Source of the DNA: JBBQSU01 sp038234815
GTDB taxonomy: Bacteria > Planctomycetota > Phycisphaerae > Tepidisphaerales > Tepidisphaeraceae
Assembly: GCA_038234815.1 (NCBI GenBank)
Contig: JBBQSU010000052.1
Location: 1-22,531 of the forward strand
DNA: 22,531 nucleotides
Direction: 5' to 3'
The notes beneath the pieces are model-generated. The model did no database searches, was not told where the DNA came from, and saw only the letters and a list, made by a program, of their open reading frames with translations. Each line of letters begins with the position of its first letter. Position 1 is the first letter of the stretch. A program made the position numbers and the translations under genes. Below, piece by piece: positions 7,006 through 14,585 of this stretch.

Positions 7006-7719
7006 CTATTTGGTCAGTTCCAGCTTGGTCGCGGTCTCCAGATCGCAGGCGTTCCCTTCGTCGGTATCAATATGAACTTCGAGAATCACCTTGGGGTGAT
7101 GTCGCACCTTCATGCGATCGAAAGTGACGCCGCAGGGGCCGTCGATCTTCAGTTTCATGTAGTCGCCGTCTTTGACGCCGTAATAATCCATGTCGGCCTG
7201 GCTGACATGCACATGTCGCTCGGCCCGAATCACGCCTTGGTTCATGTTAATGGCGCCGCGCGGGCCAAGAATCGTCAGACCGGGCGTGCCCTGGTGATTG
7301 CCGGAAATGCGCAGCGGCAACTCGACGCCGAGGTAGATGCCGTCGGTATAGCTCAGTTCCACCTGGGTGTAATCGCGGACTGGGCCGAGGATTCGAACGT
7401 TGGGGATGATGCGTTGACGCGGGCCGACGAGCGTAACGAGTTGTTCGCTAGCAAATTCGCCCGCCTGATAGAGGTCTTTGAGCTTGGTTAAATGGGTGCC
7501 CTGACCAAAGAGGATTTCCAGATCAGCCTGCGTTACGTGCATGTGGCGGGCCGACACGTTAACGACGAGCGGATGGGGCGGGCCACCGGCCGAGCGATAG
7601 GTGATCGACCGTTCGTTCGATACCGGGGGAGTGTTTCCGCCATGCAATTTTTGCTTCAGCACCTCGCGGACGAGTTGCTCAACTTGCTTGCGATCCAATG
7701 TGCGCCCAGCCACTGCCAT
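7006..7719 (-). CDS. pduL: BMC phosphotransacylase PduL with N-terminal encapsulation helix
   Basis: A protein of 237 residues of the PduL family, which exchanges CoA for phosphate on an acyl group and so regenerates CoA inside the shell. Two repeats of the PduL barrel are visible: VSARHMHVTQADLEILFG (55-72) and ERHVHVSQADMDYYGV (167-182). Probable metal ligands are His59, His61, Glu121, His169, His171 and His216, and Arg115 in LGPVR is the expected catalytic arginine. The core segment PLRISGNHQGTPGLTILGP is also typical. Residues 8-25 (LDRKQVEQLVREVLKQKL) form an amphipathic helix followed by a linker, the usual encapsulation peptide. The ATG at 7719 has AGGAGG 4 bases upstream. It is the first gene of the BMC operon, 23 bases downstream of the predicted transcription start. 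Confidence 0.96.
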   Translation of the reverse strand: MAVAGRTLDRKQVEQLVREVLKQKLHGGNTPPVSNERSITYRSAGGPPHPLVVNVSARHMHVTQADLEILFGQGTHLTKLKDLYQAGEFASEQLVTLVGPRQRIIPNVRILGPVRDYTQVELSYTDGIYLGVELPLRISGNHQGTPGLTILGPRGAINMNQGVIRAERHVHVSQADMDYYGVKDGDYMKLKIDGPCGVTFDRMKVRHHPKVILEVHIDTDEGNACDLETATKLELTK

Positions 7720-7748
7720 TCAGCCTCCTGATGCCATAAGACGGCAAA

Positions 7749-7777
7749 AATATGCATTATCTGTCAAGATTTGTCAA
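7749..7777 (-). promoter_or_regulatory. Sigma70-like promoter of the BMC operon
   Basis: On the minus strand, TTGACA (7772-7777, perfect consensus) and CATATT (7749-7754, 4 of 6) are spaced 17 bases apart. Transcription would begin near 7742 and leave a leader of about 23 bases with AGGAGG. This gap between queD and pduL is clearly A/T-rich compared with the surrounding genes. Confidence 0.65.
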
Positions 7778-7778
7778 G
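7759..7778. repeat. 10-bp tandem direct repeat over the BMC promoter
   Basis: The plus strand reads ATCTGTCAAG then ATTTGTCAAG: two adjacent 10-bp units with 9 matches, one DNA turn apart. The unit nearer pduL lies in the -10/-35 spacer, while the distal unit contains the -35 box. A same-face repeat across a promoter is a plausible binding site for a regulator; no regulator gene is in the window. Confidence 0.5.
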
Positions 7779-7839
7779 AAAAATCAAAATTCGAGCATGT
7801 AAGGGGTATGAAATTATTAACATCTTGTAAAATAATCAC

Positions 7840-8202
7840 TTACGAACCGCGGTATTCGCAGGCGGATGTGCAGGTTTCGTAAATAATGATGGCCGAAAGG
7901 AGAGGTAATTGGGGTTTTAGGCGGTCCCAGATCCATTTTGCGAGCATTTCGCTGGTAGGATTTGCAAGGCCGGGAAGGCTATTGAGATAGAAGTGATCGA
8001 GTTGTTTGACAATTGGGTCGGTCGCGTTGCGCAGATCGCCGTAGTCGATGAGGTAGCCTTTAGCCGGATCGACCGGGCCTTCGACGACGACATCGAAGCG
8101 AAACGAGTGCCCGTGCAGTCGTCGGCACTTGTGGCCGTCAGGAAAAGTGGGCAAATCGTGCGCGGCTTCGAAATGGAACTGCTTGCTGAGCTTGACGTTC
8201 AT
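7840..8202 (-). CDS. queD: 6-carboxytetrahydropterin synthase (QueD / PTPS family)
   Basis: A protein of 120 residues. QueD converts 7,8-dihydroneopterin triphosphate to 6-carboxy-5,6,7,8-tetrahydropterin in the queuosine/7-deazaguanine pathway. The zinc ligands are His15 (FEAAHDLP) and His30/His32 (RLHGHSF). The catalytic Cys26 (HKCRRLHGH), His70 (LDH), PTSE (82-85) and Glu109 (YETCTSACEYRG) are all present. The ATG at 8202 begins MNVKLSKQFHFEAAH, the normal family start; a longer frame to 8259 adds 19 residues without similarity. It is transcribed toward the BMC operon, but the promoter at 7749-7777 makes it a separate unit. No other queuosine genes are in view. Confidence 0.93.
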   Translation of the reverse strand: MNVKLSKQFHFEAAHDLPTFPDGHKCRRLHGHSFRFDVVVEGPVDPAKGYLIDYGDLRNATDPIVKQLDHFYLNSLPGLANPTSEMLAKWIWDRLKPQLPLLSAIIIYETCTSACEYRGS

Positions 8203-8263
8203 GGTTTTTGTGGGGGCGATTGTACAAACAACCGGGCCGGATACCACGGGGGTCGGCACGAGC

Positions 8264-8292
8264 TTACGCTCTGGAGTGCTCGGGGATAGAAT
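8264..8292 (+). promoter_or_regulatory. Possible promoter of the M48 peptidase gene
   Basis: TAGAAT (8287-8292, 5 of 6) lies 17 bases after a weak TTACGC (8264-8269). The -35 part sits in a small inverted repeat, GAGC-ttac-GCTC (8260-8271). The predicted start is near 8299 and leaves room for the GGAGGA ribosome site (8305-8310). Confidence 0.4.
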
Positions 8293-8316
8293 GGGCCAGC
8301 TTGTGGAGGATAAATT

Positions 8317-9315
8317 ATGTCATGCCAATGGCTGTACCGCCGGGTTTTGATGCTGGCCTGCTTTTCCATGGCTCTGGGCACGATCGGTTGCGCCCACGAT
8401 GCCGAGGTGGTTAGTCAGGCGCAGCAGGTACATACGCAGTTGGCCCCGGCAGTGATGCAGGACGCGGATTTGGCCGGATATCTGCAAAGCGTGGGGAATC
8501 GAATCGTTAGTGCCGGCCAGCAAATGGACAAGCAGGGCCTTGCGCCCAAGAAACACAAGTCCGAGGACTCTTCGTGGATGTATTCCGGCAAGATGAAATT
8601 CCACCTGGTAAATAGTTCAACGCTCAATGCCTTCACCACGGGCGGGGAGCACATGTATGTCTACAACGCGTTGTTTCAGAAGTGCCGGACGGAAGACGAA
8701 CTTGCTGCGGTGATGGCGCATGAATATGCCCATGTCTATTGTCGGCACATTGCGCAATCGATGGACCGGCAGAAGGGGTTTTTAGGGTTGGCTTTGGCAG
8801 GAGCAGGTGCTGGCGCGCTGTTGGGTGGGAAGGACAATCGGCTGGAAGGTGCGGCGATCGGTGGGGCGGCGGGGCTGGCAGTGGGGCAGTTCGTGGGCCT
8901 GAGTTTCACCCGCGAAGATGAGGCTCAGGCTGATGAATATGGCTTTGCTTTTTACTGGCGATCAGGATGGGATCCAAAGCACTTCGGGGATTTCTTCCAG
9001 CAATTGGTCGACGCCGGACTGGACACCCAGCCGGAGATGACCAGTGACCACCCCTCCCTGAAAAGCCGAGTGGAGATAGCCAACCAGAGGGCGCGGGCGC
9101 TGGGCAACAAGGCCGAGGACTATCGCAAGGCCCCGATCGCCGACTCGGTTCGATTTGGTCAATTAAAATCGCGGGCCGCCCAACTCGGGCGCAGCCTGCC
9201 CGACGACAAATCGATGGAGACGGCGCAGAAGATTCTGTCCAGTTTCAGCAGTTGCGTCACGCCGATGGATCAGCCGGATCAAATCAAAGCGCGTAAGGAA
9301 TTGACGGGAAAGTGA
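8317..9315 (+). CDS. M48-family zinc metallopeptidase, probable lipoprotein
   Basis: A protein of 332 residues. The N terminus has a basic start, a hydrophobic stretch (10-22) and Cys25 after GTIG, a loose lipobox, so it is probably exported and lipid-anchored. The active site is HEYAH (135-139), with Glu202 of the EAQAD motif (202-206) as the third zinc ligand. The DHPSLKSR segment near 245 is typical of M48 peptidases of the BepA/LoiP/YfgC type, which act in envelope protein quality control. Between the two zinc motifs is a Gly/Ala-rich insertion (about 157-193, GLALAGAGAGALLGG and GGAAGLAVG), resembling glycine-zipper membrane segments. The ATG has GGAGGA 6 bases upstream. It is divergent from queD and convergent with the DHH gene, with only 28 bp between the stops. 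Confidence 0.9.
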   Translation: MSCQWLYRRVLMLACFSMALGTIGCAHDAEVVSQAQQVHTQLAPAVMQDADLAGYLQSVGNRIVSAGQQMDKQGLAPKKHKSEDSSWMYSGKMKFHLVNSSTLNAFTTGGEHMYVYNALFQKCRTEDELAAVMAHEYAHVYCRHIAQSMDRQKGFLGLALAGAGAGALLGGKDNRLEGAAIGGAAGLAVGQFVGLSFTREDEAQADEYGFAFYWRSGWDPKHFGDFFQQLVDAGLDTQPEMTSDHPSLKSRVEIANQRARALGNKAEDYRKAPIADSVRFGQLKSRAAQLGRSLPDDKSMETAQKILSSFSSCVTPMDQPDQIKARKELTGK

Positions 9316-9343
9316 CGGCGAATCATCGGCGCGACGCCCGGTG

Positions 9344-10432
9344 TTAGTTCACCAGCTTGGCCGGGCGGGTGGATTTAATGCCCAAAGAACGTAGCAATCG
9401 ACGCCGCAGCGTCGATCGCAATCGCTCGATCTCCGGCGCCGTGCCGTCAACCATTTCAATAAATCCGCCGGCCTTGGACGGATGCCCGCCGCCATCCCCG
9501 AGCTTGTGCAAGAGCCTGCGGATCATCTGTGCCGCAGTGAGTTTTCCGCTGCTGCAGCGCAGGCTGACGATCAGCCGGTTTTCGTAGATGCCAGTCACCA
9601 GCGCCCACTTGGCCGCATCGTAACGCAAGAGGAAATCGGCCAGGACGGCGGGTTTCTCCAGCGAATCAATTTGACCGACGTGTGATACGATCGCGAAATC
9701 GTAAATTACGGCATTTTGAAGCGCAGTGGCGTAGGCTTGGTAGTAGCTCTGCGGCAAGTCGACGTAGCGCATCTGATATAGCTTGTGGGTGTCGGCCAGC
9801 AGCGTAAGCTTGGACAGCGCGAGATTGTCGAGGGCGCTGGGGGTGCCTGCCGCGCCGGCAAGGTCGGATTCGATGGCGAAGAGCATCGCTGCGGCCAGAT
9901 CGGGCGTGATCGGTACGCCAAGTTCAACCAGGTAGCTGTAGACGATGGAGCAAGTGGCACCGACGTCACTTCGGATATCAACGAACGCGGCGCAGGGTCG
10001 TTTGGAGCCTAAGCGGTGGTGGTCGACGACGACGGTTGGGATGATCGACCCCGGCAGTGGGCAATAGGCGCCGGTGGGCTGCGTATCCAGCAGCACGAAG
10101 GCATCAAAATGACTGAGCCGCCGGTCGTCCCACGGAAGGGCATCGATCTGTATGTGTCGCACAAAGGCTTCGTTGAGGCCACCCCCGACTCGGCCCTTGA
10201 AGCTAAGATGCACACGGCTATCGGGCAGCTTGGCCCTGAGCAGTGTCGCCAGGGCCAGCGCGCTGGCCAGAGCATCGGGGTCGGGGTGGGTGTGCGTAGT
10301 GATAAAGATATTGCGCTTGCCGGCGAGGCTGGCCAATAACGCTTTGGCCCGACCCTTTCGCGGCCGGGCCTTGCGGGCCGGCGCGGGGGGCGAGGCGACG
10401 GTTTCGAGTAATGTTCCAGGTAAGCGCGTCAT
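9344..10432 (-). CDS. DHH/DHHA1 phosphoesterase (NrnA-like)
   Basis: A protein of 362 residues. The DHH domain has HTHPDPDALASALAL (47-61), LLDTQPTG (114-121) and VDHH (136-139), which together bind the catalytic metals. A DHHA1 domain follows, with GGGHPSKAGG near residue 320 as the substrate-binding Gly/His motif. Bacterial members are oligoribonuclease/pAp phosphatases (NrnA) or cyclic-dinucleotide phosphodiesterases. The absence of extra PAS or GGDEF domains makes an NrnA-type role most likely, but the substrate cannot be read from sequence. Residues 1-40 form a Pro/Ala/Arg-rich tail before the domain. I start at the ATG at 10432; a TTG two codons earlier is possible. It is a single gene, divergent from the Mpv17-like gene. 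Confidence 0.9.
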   Translation of the reverse strand: MTRLPGTLLETVASPPAPARKARPRKGRAKALLASLAGKRNIFITTHTHPDPDALASALALATLLRAKLPDSRVHLSFKGRVGGGLNEAFVRHIQIDALPWDDRRLSHFDAFVLLDTQPTGAYCPLPGSIIPTVVVDHHRLGSKRPCAAFVDIRSDVGATCSIVYSYLVELGVPITPDLAAAMLFAIESDLAGAAGTPSALDNLALSKLTLLADTHKLYQMRYVDLPQSYYQAYATALQNAVIYDFAIVSHVGQIDSLEKPAVLADFLLRYDAAKWALVTGIYENRLIVSLRCSSGKLTAAQMIRRLLHKLGDGGGHPSKAGGFIEMVDGTAPEIERLRSTLRRRLLRSLGIKSTRPAKLVN

Positions 10433-10594
10433 CGGCAATGCTCATCGTCGGACGGAGTTGCAGCAGGCTGAAGCCAATCCGTACCGCGTCTGATAATCGT
10501 AGGCGCAATGGTGGCACCTTCCGGGGTGGGTGGCTTGTTTTGATGATTTCACGCTAAGATAGCGCTCGTCGCAGGTACTTTTCGCAGGATTGCC

Positions 10595-11299
10595 GTGTCG
10601 CTTGATTCATCGCCGAGGCCCCCGGGTTTAATGAGAGAGTTGCTTGCCCCCGGGGTGGCCGCGGTCCGGCGCTACTGGCGACCGTTTGTACTGATTCAAA
10701 TGGTGGCGCTGGCGCTGGTCGTAGGTTATTTTCGCGTCGGGCCGATGCGTCAGGTATGTCAAAAACTGGCGGATGCAAAAGTAGAGTGGGGCTATGCGTT
10801 TTCAGCGTTGGTCGGAGGGATCTCGGCGGGCATTTTGCCAGAACTTTTCAAGGGCATCGCCTTGGGGGATTGGCATTTCAATCGCCAGCGCACGCTCGAC
10901 ATGGCTTTTAACGTCGTTTATTTCGCCATCCTGGGCGCGCTTACCGACGGCTTTTATCGCTTGAATGGCGCGCTTTTCGGCAATGATCAATCGGCCGGAA
11001 CGATCATCAAGAAAGTGCTCTTCGATCAAGGGGTGGCTACTCCGCTGGTGTGGGTGCCGATTGCCGCGTTGACGTTCGGTTGGAGATCGGGCACGCAGTC
11101 GCTCGGCGCGGTCATCGGATCGATCGGTCCGCGATGGTATCTGTATCGGGTGGTGGTGCTACTGTTGCCCTGCTGGGCCTTTTGGATGCCGACGGTGCTG
11201 CTGATCTATTCATTGCCGGCGCCCCTGCAGTTCACACTGTTCGCATTGGCCAACGCGGCGTGGAGCATTTTGATGATCGCGGTGGCGTCTCGGAAATGA
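10595..11299 (+). CDS. Mpv17/PMP22-like integral membrane protein
   Basis: A protein of 234 residues with about four or five hydrophobic segments (around 30-46, 66-86, 105-120, 145-162 and 183-232). The pattern IIKKVLFDQGVATPLVW matches the K...DQ....P signature of the Mpv17/PMP22 family. The end, FWMPTVLLIYSLPAPLQFT followed by NAAWSILM, matches the WP..Q...F..VP..... .W...LS block of that family. The usual GP..H.WY motif is not preserved. Mpv17 proteins are best known from mitochondria and peroxisomes, and bacterial copies are uncharacterised. The start is a GTG at 10595 with AGGA upstream; an ATG at 10631 is an alternative. The prenyl synthase gene begins 3 bp after its stop, so the two are probably co-transcribed. 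Confidence 0.72.
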   Translation: MSLDSSPRPPGLMRELLAPGVAAVRRYWRPFVLIQMVALALVVGYFRVGPMRQVCQKLADAKVEWGYAFSALVGGISAGILPELFKGIALGDWHFNRQRTLDMAFNVVYFAILGALTDGFYRLNGALFGNDQSAGTIIKKVLFDQGVATPLVWVPIAALTFGWRSGTQSLGAVIGSIGPRWYLYRVVVLLLPCWAFWMPTVLLIYSLPAPLQFTLFALANAAWSILMIAVASRK

Positions 11300-11302
11300 A
11301 CG

Positions 11303-12229
11303 ATGACAGGCGATGAGACACAACTTGCGTTTGCGGCGGCCCGGGACATATGCCGGCGGCACGCGCGCAGTTTTTATTTCGCATCGATATTTCTCCCTGC
11401 GGCCAGGCGGCGGGCCGCTTATGCGGTGTATGCTTTTTGCCGGATGATGGACGATGCGATTGACGAGCCAGACGCAGCAACTGCACCCGCTGCGCAAAAT
11501 GCTACGCCAATCCCGGTGGCGGACCGTCTGCGGGAATTTCGTGAGCGGCTGGACGAAATTTATTGCGATCGTCTCCACTTGCCCGCTATCGCCGTGCGAA
11601 CAGAACAGCAGCACGCCCTGCGGGCGTTTGCCTTCACCGTGCGGCAGTACGGACTTCCCAAGCAATATTTTGTCGATCTGGCCGAAGGGTGCGCGATGGA
11701 CCTGTCGATCCATCGTTATAAAACCTGGCCGCAGTTGCAGGATTATTGCTATCACGTCGCCGGCGTGGTGGGGCTGATGATGTGCGCAATCTTCGGCACG
11801 GCTCCGGCCGAAGCCAACAGGCCGGCCATCGCCTTGGGCAACGCCATGCAACTGACCAATATCCTGCGCGACGTGAAGGAAGATTTTGCTCGCGGGCGAA
11901 TCTATTTGCCCGGTGAAGACATGGTGCGGTTCGGGTATACCGAGACTGACCTTCAAAACGGCGTGGTGAATGAAGCCTTCAGGGAGTTGATGCGGTTTGA
12001 GATTGATCGCGCTCGGGCCATGTACAAAGAAGGTGTCGAGGGCTTGAAGTCTTTGGCCAATGACGGTTCGCGATTGACGACCGCGGTTATGGCAGCGGTG
12101 TATGGCGGCATCCTCGACCAGATCGAACGGCAAGGGTATGACGTGTTTTCGCGCCGGGCTGCAGTGCCCTTAGTCCGCAAACTCAGTCGATTGCCGATGG
12201 CCTGGCGGTGGACGCATCAGTGCGATTAG
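11303..12229 (+). CDS. Squalene/phytoene synthase family protein
   Basis: A 308-residue trans-isoprenyl diphosphate synthase that condenses two prenyl diphosphates head to head (FPP to presqualene-type products or GGPP to phytoene). The first Asp-rich motif is DDAID (50-54) and the second is DVKED in NILRDVKEDFARGRIYLP (187-203). HARSFYFASIFLP (20-32) and AYAVYAFCRMMDD (39-51) are family hallmarks, and AGVVGLMM (153-160) forms part of the cavity. It sits between a membrane protein and a CrtC-like gene. There is no desaturase or HpnE-like oxidase beside it to settle whether the product is phytoene or a squalene precursor. The ATG lies 3 bp after the preceding stop. Confidence 0.9.
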   Translation: MTGDETQLAFAAARDICRRHARSFYFASIFLPAARRRAAYAVYAFCRMMDDAIDEPDAATAPAAQNATPIPVADRLREFRERLDEIYCDRLHLPAIAVRTEQQHALRAFAFTVRQYGLPKQYFVDLAEGCAMDLSIHRYKTWPQLQDYCYHVAGVVGLMMCAIFGTAPAEANRPAIALGNAMQLTNILRDVKEDFARGRIYLPGEDMVRFGYTETDLQNGVVNEAFRELMRFEIDRARAMYKEGVEGLKSLANDGSRLTTAVMAAVYGGILDQIERQGYDVFSRRAAVPLVRKLSRLPMAWRWTHQCD

Positions 12230-12288
12230 AGCGGGCTGATCCGACGATTCCGAAGCGTTTTTTCGATCTTGACATGGAGGCATCTTCA

Positions 12289-13350
12289 GTGGCTACCATC
12301 TCACTCTTTCAGCCCAATGCCATCCTTGATGCCGGGCATCAGGTGCGCGCGCCCGGCGGGTATGAGTGGTGGTATTTTGATGCCGAGGATCGCGCGAGCG
12401 ACACGCAAATCGTGGCGATCTATTTGCACGGATTCGTGTTTCACCCCCGATACCTGCGAGAGTATTTTGCCTACCTGCGCCGGCCCACGCGAACTCGCCC
12501 CCCGGTACCGGACGACTTCGCGTGCGCTTATTTTTGTGTATATCGCGCGGGTCGGATTCTGCATCAGTTTATGGCGCAATATCCGGCCGAGCAGTTCGCG
12601 GCGCGTATGGATCGGCCGGAAGTGAAGATTGGCCCGAATCGCATGGAATCGCGTTCGACGGCGATCGATCTGACCCTCTCTGGCACCCCCTGGAAGCTGA
12701 CAGGCATGGGGCCAAAGCTGCTGAAGGGACAGACCCTTTCGGCGGAGCTGGCTTTTGCCCCGCGTCTGACACTGGAACCCTCCGAACGGCGGTTTTTTTC
12801 CAAGGAGCTGGCCGGTGCCGATCATCATTGGGTGGTGGCCAATCCGCTCTGCGAAGTTCGCGGATCGATTGCTCTGACCGGACAGAACCCGATCCGTTTT
12901 GAGGGCCGTGGATATCACGATCATAACTATGGCACTGGCCCGATCGGTCCTGGCCTGAAGCATTGGTTTTGGGGCCGGGCACTGCTCGACGACGCGGCGA
13001 TCACGTTTCACTTGGCCCGGGCAAGAGATGCTCGCCTGCCGGACGAGGTGCATCTGATCGAGGCCAATGCATCAGGCGTGACTGATCGTTCTGCCGTTGG
13101 TGCGCAGGTCGATTGGTCAGGCCATTCTAAGCTGTGGCTGCGCTACCCACTGCGGGCGAATTTCGGTGAGGTTTTGCGACTGTGCAACCCGCGTTTGATC
13201 GACTCTTCACCGTTTTATCTGCGCCTGATTTACGACGCGGAGTTCTGCGGGAAGAAGACGACCGCGTTCACGGAAGTTGCCTACCCGCATCGGCTGCGCT
13301 GGCCCGTGCTTGGGCGCATGATCGAGATGTCGATCCAATCAGCGGGATAG
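12289..13350 (+). CDS. CrtC-like (carotenoid 1,2-hydratase / AttH-type) protein
   Basis: About 354 residues of the CrtC/hydroxyneurosporene-synthase superfamily. Diagnostic motifs are GGYEWWYFDAED near the N terminus, and GRGYHDHNYG followed by LKHWFWGRA in the second half; these mark the lipocalin-like double barrel of CrtC/AttH proteins. CrtC adds water to the 1,2 double bond of acyclic carotenoids. Because it follows a phytoene/squalene synthase, a hydratase acting on a terpenoid is reasonable, but the AttH-like family is broad. The start is uncertain. GTG at 12289 has GGAGG 8 bases upstream and is preferred; ATG at 12274 and GTG at 12208 (the latter overlapping the synthase gene by 22 bp) are in frame. 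No signal peptide is obvious. Confidence 0.8.
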   Translation: MATISLFQPNAILDAGHQVRAPGGYEWWYFDAEDRASDTQIVAIYLHGFVFHPRYLREYFAYLRRPTRTRPPVPDDFACAYFCVYRAGRILHQFMAQYPAEQFAARMDRPEVKIGPNRMESRSTAIDLTLSGTPWKLTGMGPKLLKGQTLSAELAFAPRLTLEPSERRFFSKELAGADHHWVVANPLCEVRGSIALTGQNPIRFEGRGYHDHNYGTGPIGPGLKHWFWGRALLDDAAITFHLARARDARLPDEVHLIEANASGVTDRSAVGAQVDWSGHSKLWLRYPLRANFGEVLRLCNPRLIDSSPFYLRLIYDAEFCGKKTTAFTEVAYPHRLRWPVLGRMIEMSIQSAG

Positions 13351-13403
13351 CAGGCGATACCGATAGTTCTGTGGAGGCCAGGGAGTTGCCGCGCGGCCGA
13401 AAG

Positions 13404-14564
13404 TTAATGTCCCGGCAGCAGTGCCAGCAGGCGATCGACCTGCAACTCGGTGTTGTAAAAGTGGGGAGAAGCGCGCAGCCGGTTTTCACGTAGAGCGATT
13501 TCAACTTGGTGGTCGCGGCGCAGTCGTCGGACGATCTGTTCCTGGTCGTGCGTTTTGGACGTGAAGCAGATTCCGCCACTCCATTGCCCCAGCGCCCGAG
13601 GGGATAAGACCTGATAATCCTTAAGTAGCAACCCCTCGACCAGCCGGTCGCCCAGCGCCTTCACGCGGTTGGCGATGGCGTCGATGCCGATGGCTGCCAG
13701 GACATCGAGCGCGGCCTTCAGGCCCAGCAGGCCTGGCACGTTGTACGTGCCACATTCGAAGCGGCCGGCATCGGACTTAAGGATGTAATCGATGTTGCCG
13801 TATTCGTGGGGGTTGACCACGTTCATCCAACCAATCATCAGCGGGCGGGTGCGCTCGATGAGTTCCCTGCGGCAATAGAAGATGCCCGCGCCTTCCGGGC
13901 CAAGCATCCATTTGTGCCCGTCCGCCGAGAGGAAGTCGATCTTCATCTGCTGCACGTTCACAGGAAGCACGCCAATGGTTTGAATCGCGTCGACGCAGAA
14001 CAACTTGTTGTTCTCGCGGCAGAAGTTACCGATGCGCTCCAGGCTGTGCCGCTGGCCACTGGCATATTCGACATGCGAGATCGAAACGATGCGCGTGCGG
14101 GGGTCATCGGCTTCCTTCAGGATTTTTTCCACCGGCACGACCCTGTGGCCGTTGTCGTCGATTTCTTCGGGCACCATTATCAGCTTTGCGCCATGGTCGC
14201 GGACCACTTCCATCCAGGGGTAGATGTTGGCGGGGTATTCCACTGCGGTGGTGACGATTCGGTCGCCCCATTGCCATTCCAGGCCCTTGGCGACGATGCT
14301 CAGGCCTTCGCTGGTGTTTTTTACGAACGCGATCTCGTCGCTTTGCGCGTGGATCAATTTGGCTGCGGTCTGGCGAAGTTGCTCGATATCGGCATACCAT
14401 GTCGTGGCCAGGTAGGCCCGCTTTTCTGATTCCCCTGCGTGCTTGCGCAGGGCATCAGCCACAAACCGTGGCATCGGCGACACCCCGGCGTGATTGAAGA
14501 ACGTCCAGTCCTTCAAAACCGGAAAATGTTCAATACTTCCGACATAAGAGGCAATATCAGTCAT
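13404..14564 (-). CDS. Class V aminotransferase (SufS/CsdA or isopenicillin-N-epimerase-like)
   Basis: A 386-residue PLP enzyme of fold type I, class V. Lys218 in LSADGHKWMLGPEGAG is the Schiff-base lysine, Asp192 in VDAIQTIG contacts the pyridine nitrogen, and HVEYASGQRH (164-173) holds the stacking region. The N terminus FFNHAGVSPMP (22-32) and ASPHFYNTELQVDRLL near the C terminus are typical. The family includes cysteine desulfurases, selenocysteine lyases, kynureninases and epimerases, and the exact reaction cannot be read. The desulfurase-type active-site Cys loop is not obvious (FECGTYNVPG is nearest to the usual RFEAGTPN), and no Fe-S assembly genes adjoin. Its start is 21 bp from the divergent TPR/peptidase gene. 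Confidence 0.85.
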   Translation of the reverse strand: MTDIASYVGSIEHFPVLKDWTFFNHAGVSPMPRFVADALRKHAGESEKRAYLATTWYADIEQLRQTAAKLIHAQSDEIAFVKNTSEGLSIVAKGLEWQWGDRIVTTAVEYPANIYPWMEVVRDHGAKLIMVPEEIDDNGHRVVPVEKILKEADDPRTRIVSISHVEYASGQRHSLERIGNFCRENNKLFCVDAIQTIGVLPVNVQQMKIDFLSADGHKWMLGPEGAGIFYCRRELIERTRPLMIGWMNVVNPHEYGNIDYILKSDAGRFECGTYNVPGLLGLKAALDVLAAIGIDAIANRVKALGDRLVEGLLLKDYQVLSPRALGQWSGGICFTSKTHDQEQIVRRLRRDHQVEIALRENRLRASPHFYNTELQVDRLLALLPGH

Positions 14565-14570
14565 TGGTTT

Positions 14571-14578
14571 CGTATAAT
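14571..14578. promoter_or_regulatory. Shared -10 region for two divergent, possibly leaderless genes
   Basis: In the 21-bp gap between two divergent start codons, the plus strand has a perfect TATAAT (14573-14578) ending 7 bases before the ATG at 14586. The minus strand reads TATACG (14576-14571), 6 bases before the ATG at 14564. Starts placed 7 bases after each box fall on or next to the initiation codons, which would give leaderless mRNAs. The -35 boxes are weak or absent. Confidence 0.45.
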
Positions 14579-14585
14579 CCCAAAA

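Noticed and set aside
6325..7491. Long plus-strand open frame opposite the tandem BMC and pduL genes
   Set aside because: It is antisense to two well-supported genes, has no recognisable domain, and its His/Asp/Gly-rich content is what the reverse of Ala/Val/Asp-rich genes gives.
7762..7767. The pduL-proximal TTGACA as the -35 box
   Set aside because: No -10-like hexamer lies 16-18 bases downstream of it, while the distal copy has CATATT at 17.
14439..14585. Upstream extension of the TPR/peptidase gene
   Set aside because: It would overlap the divergent aminotransferase gene and bury the signal peptide 49 residues in.
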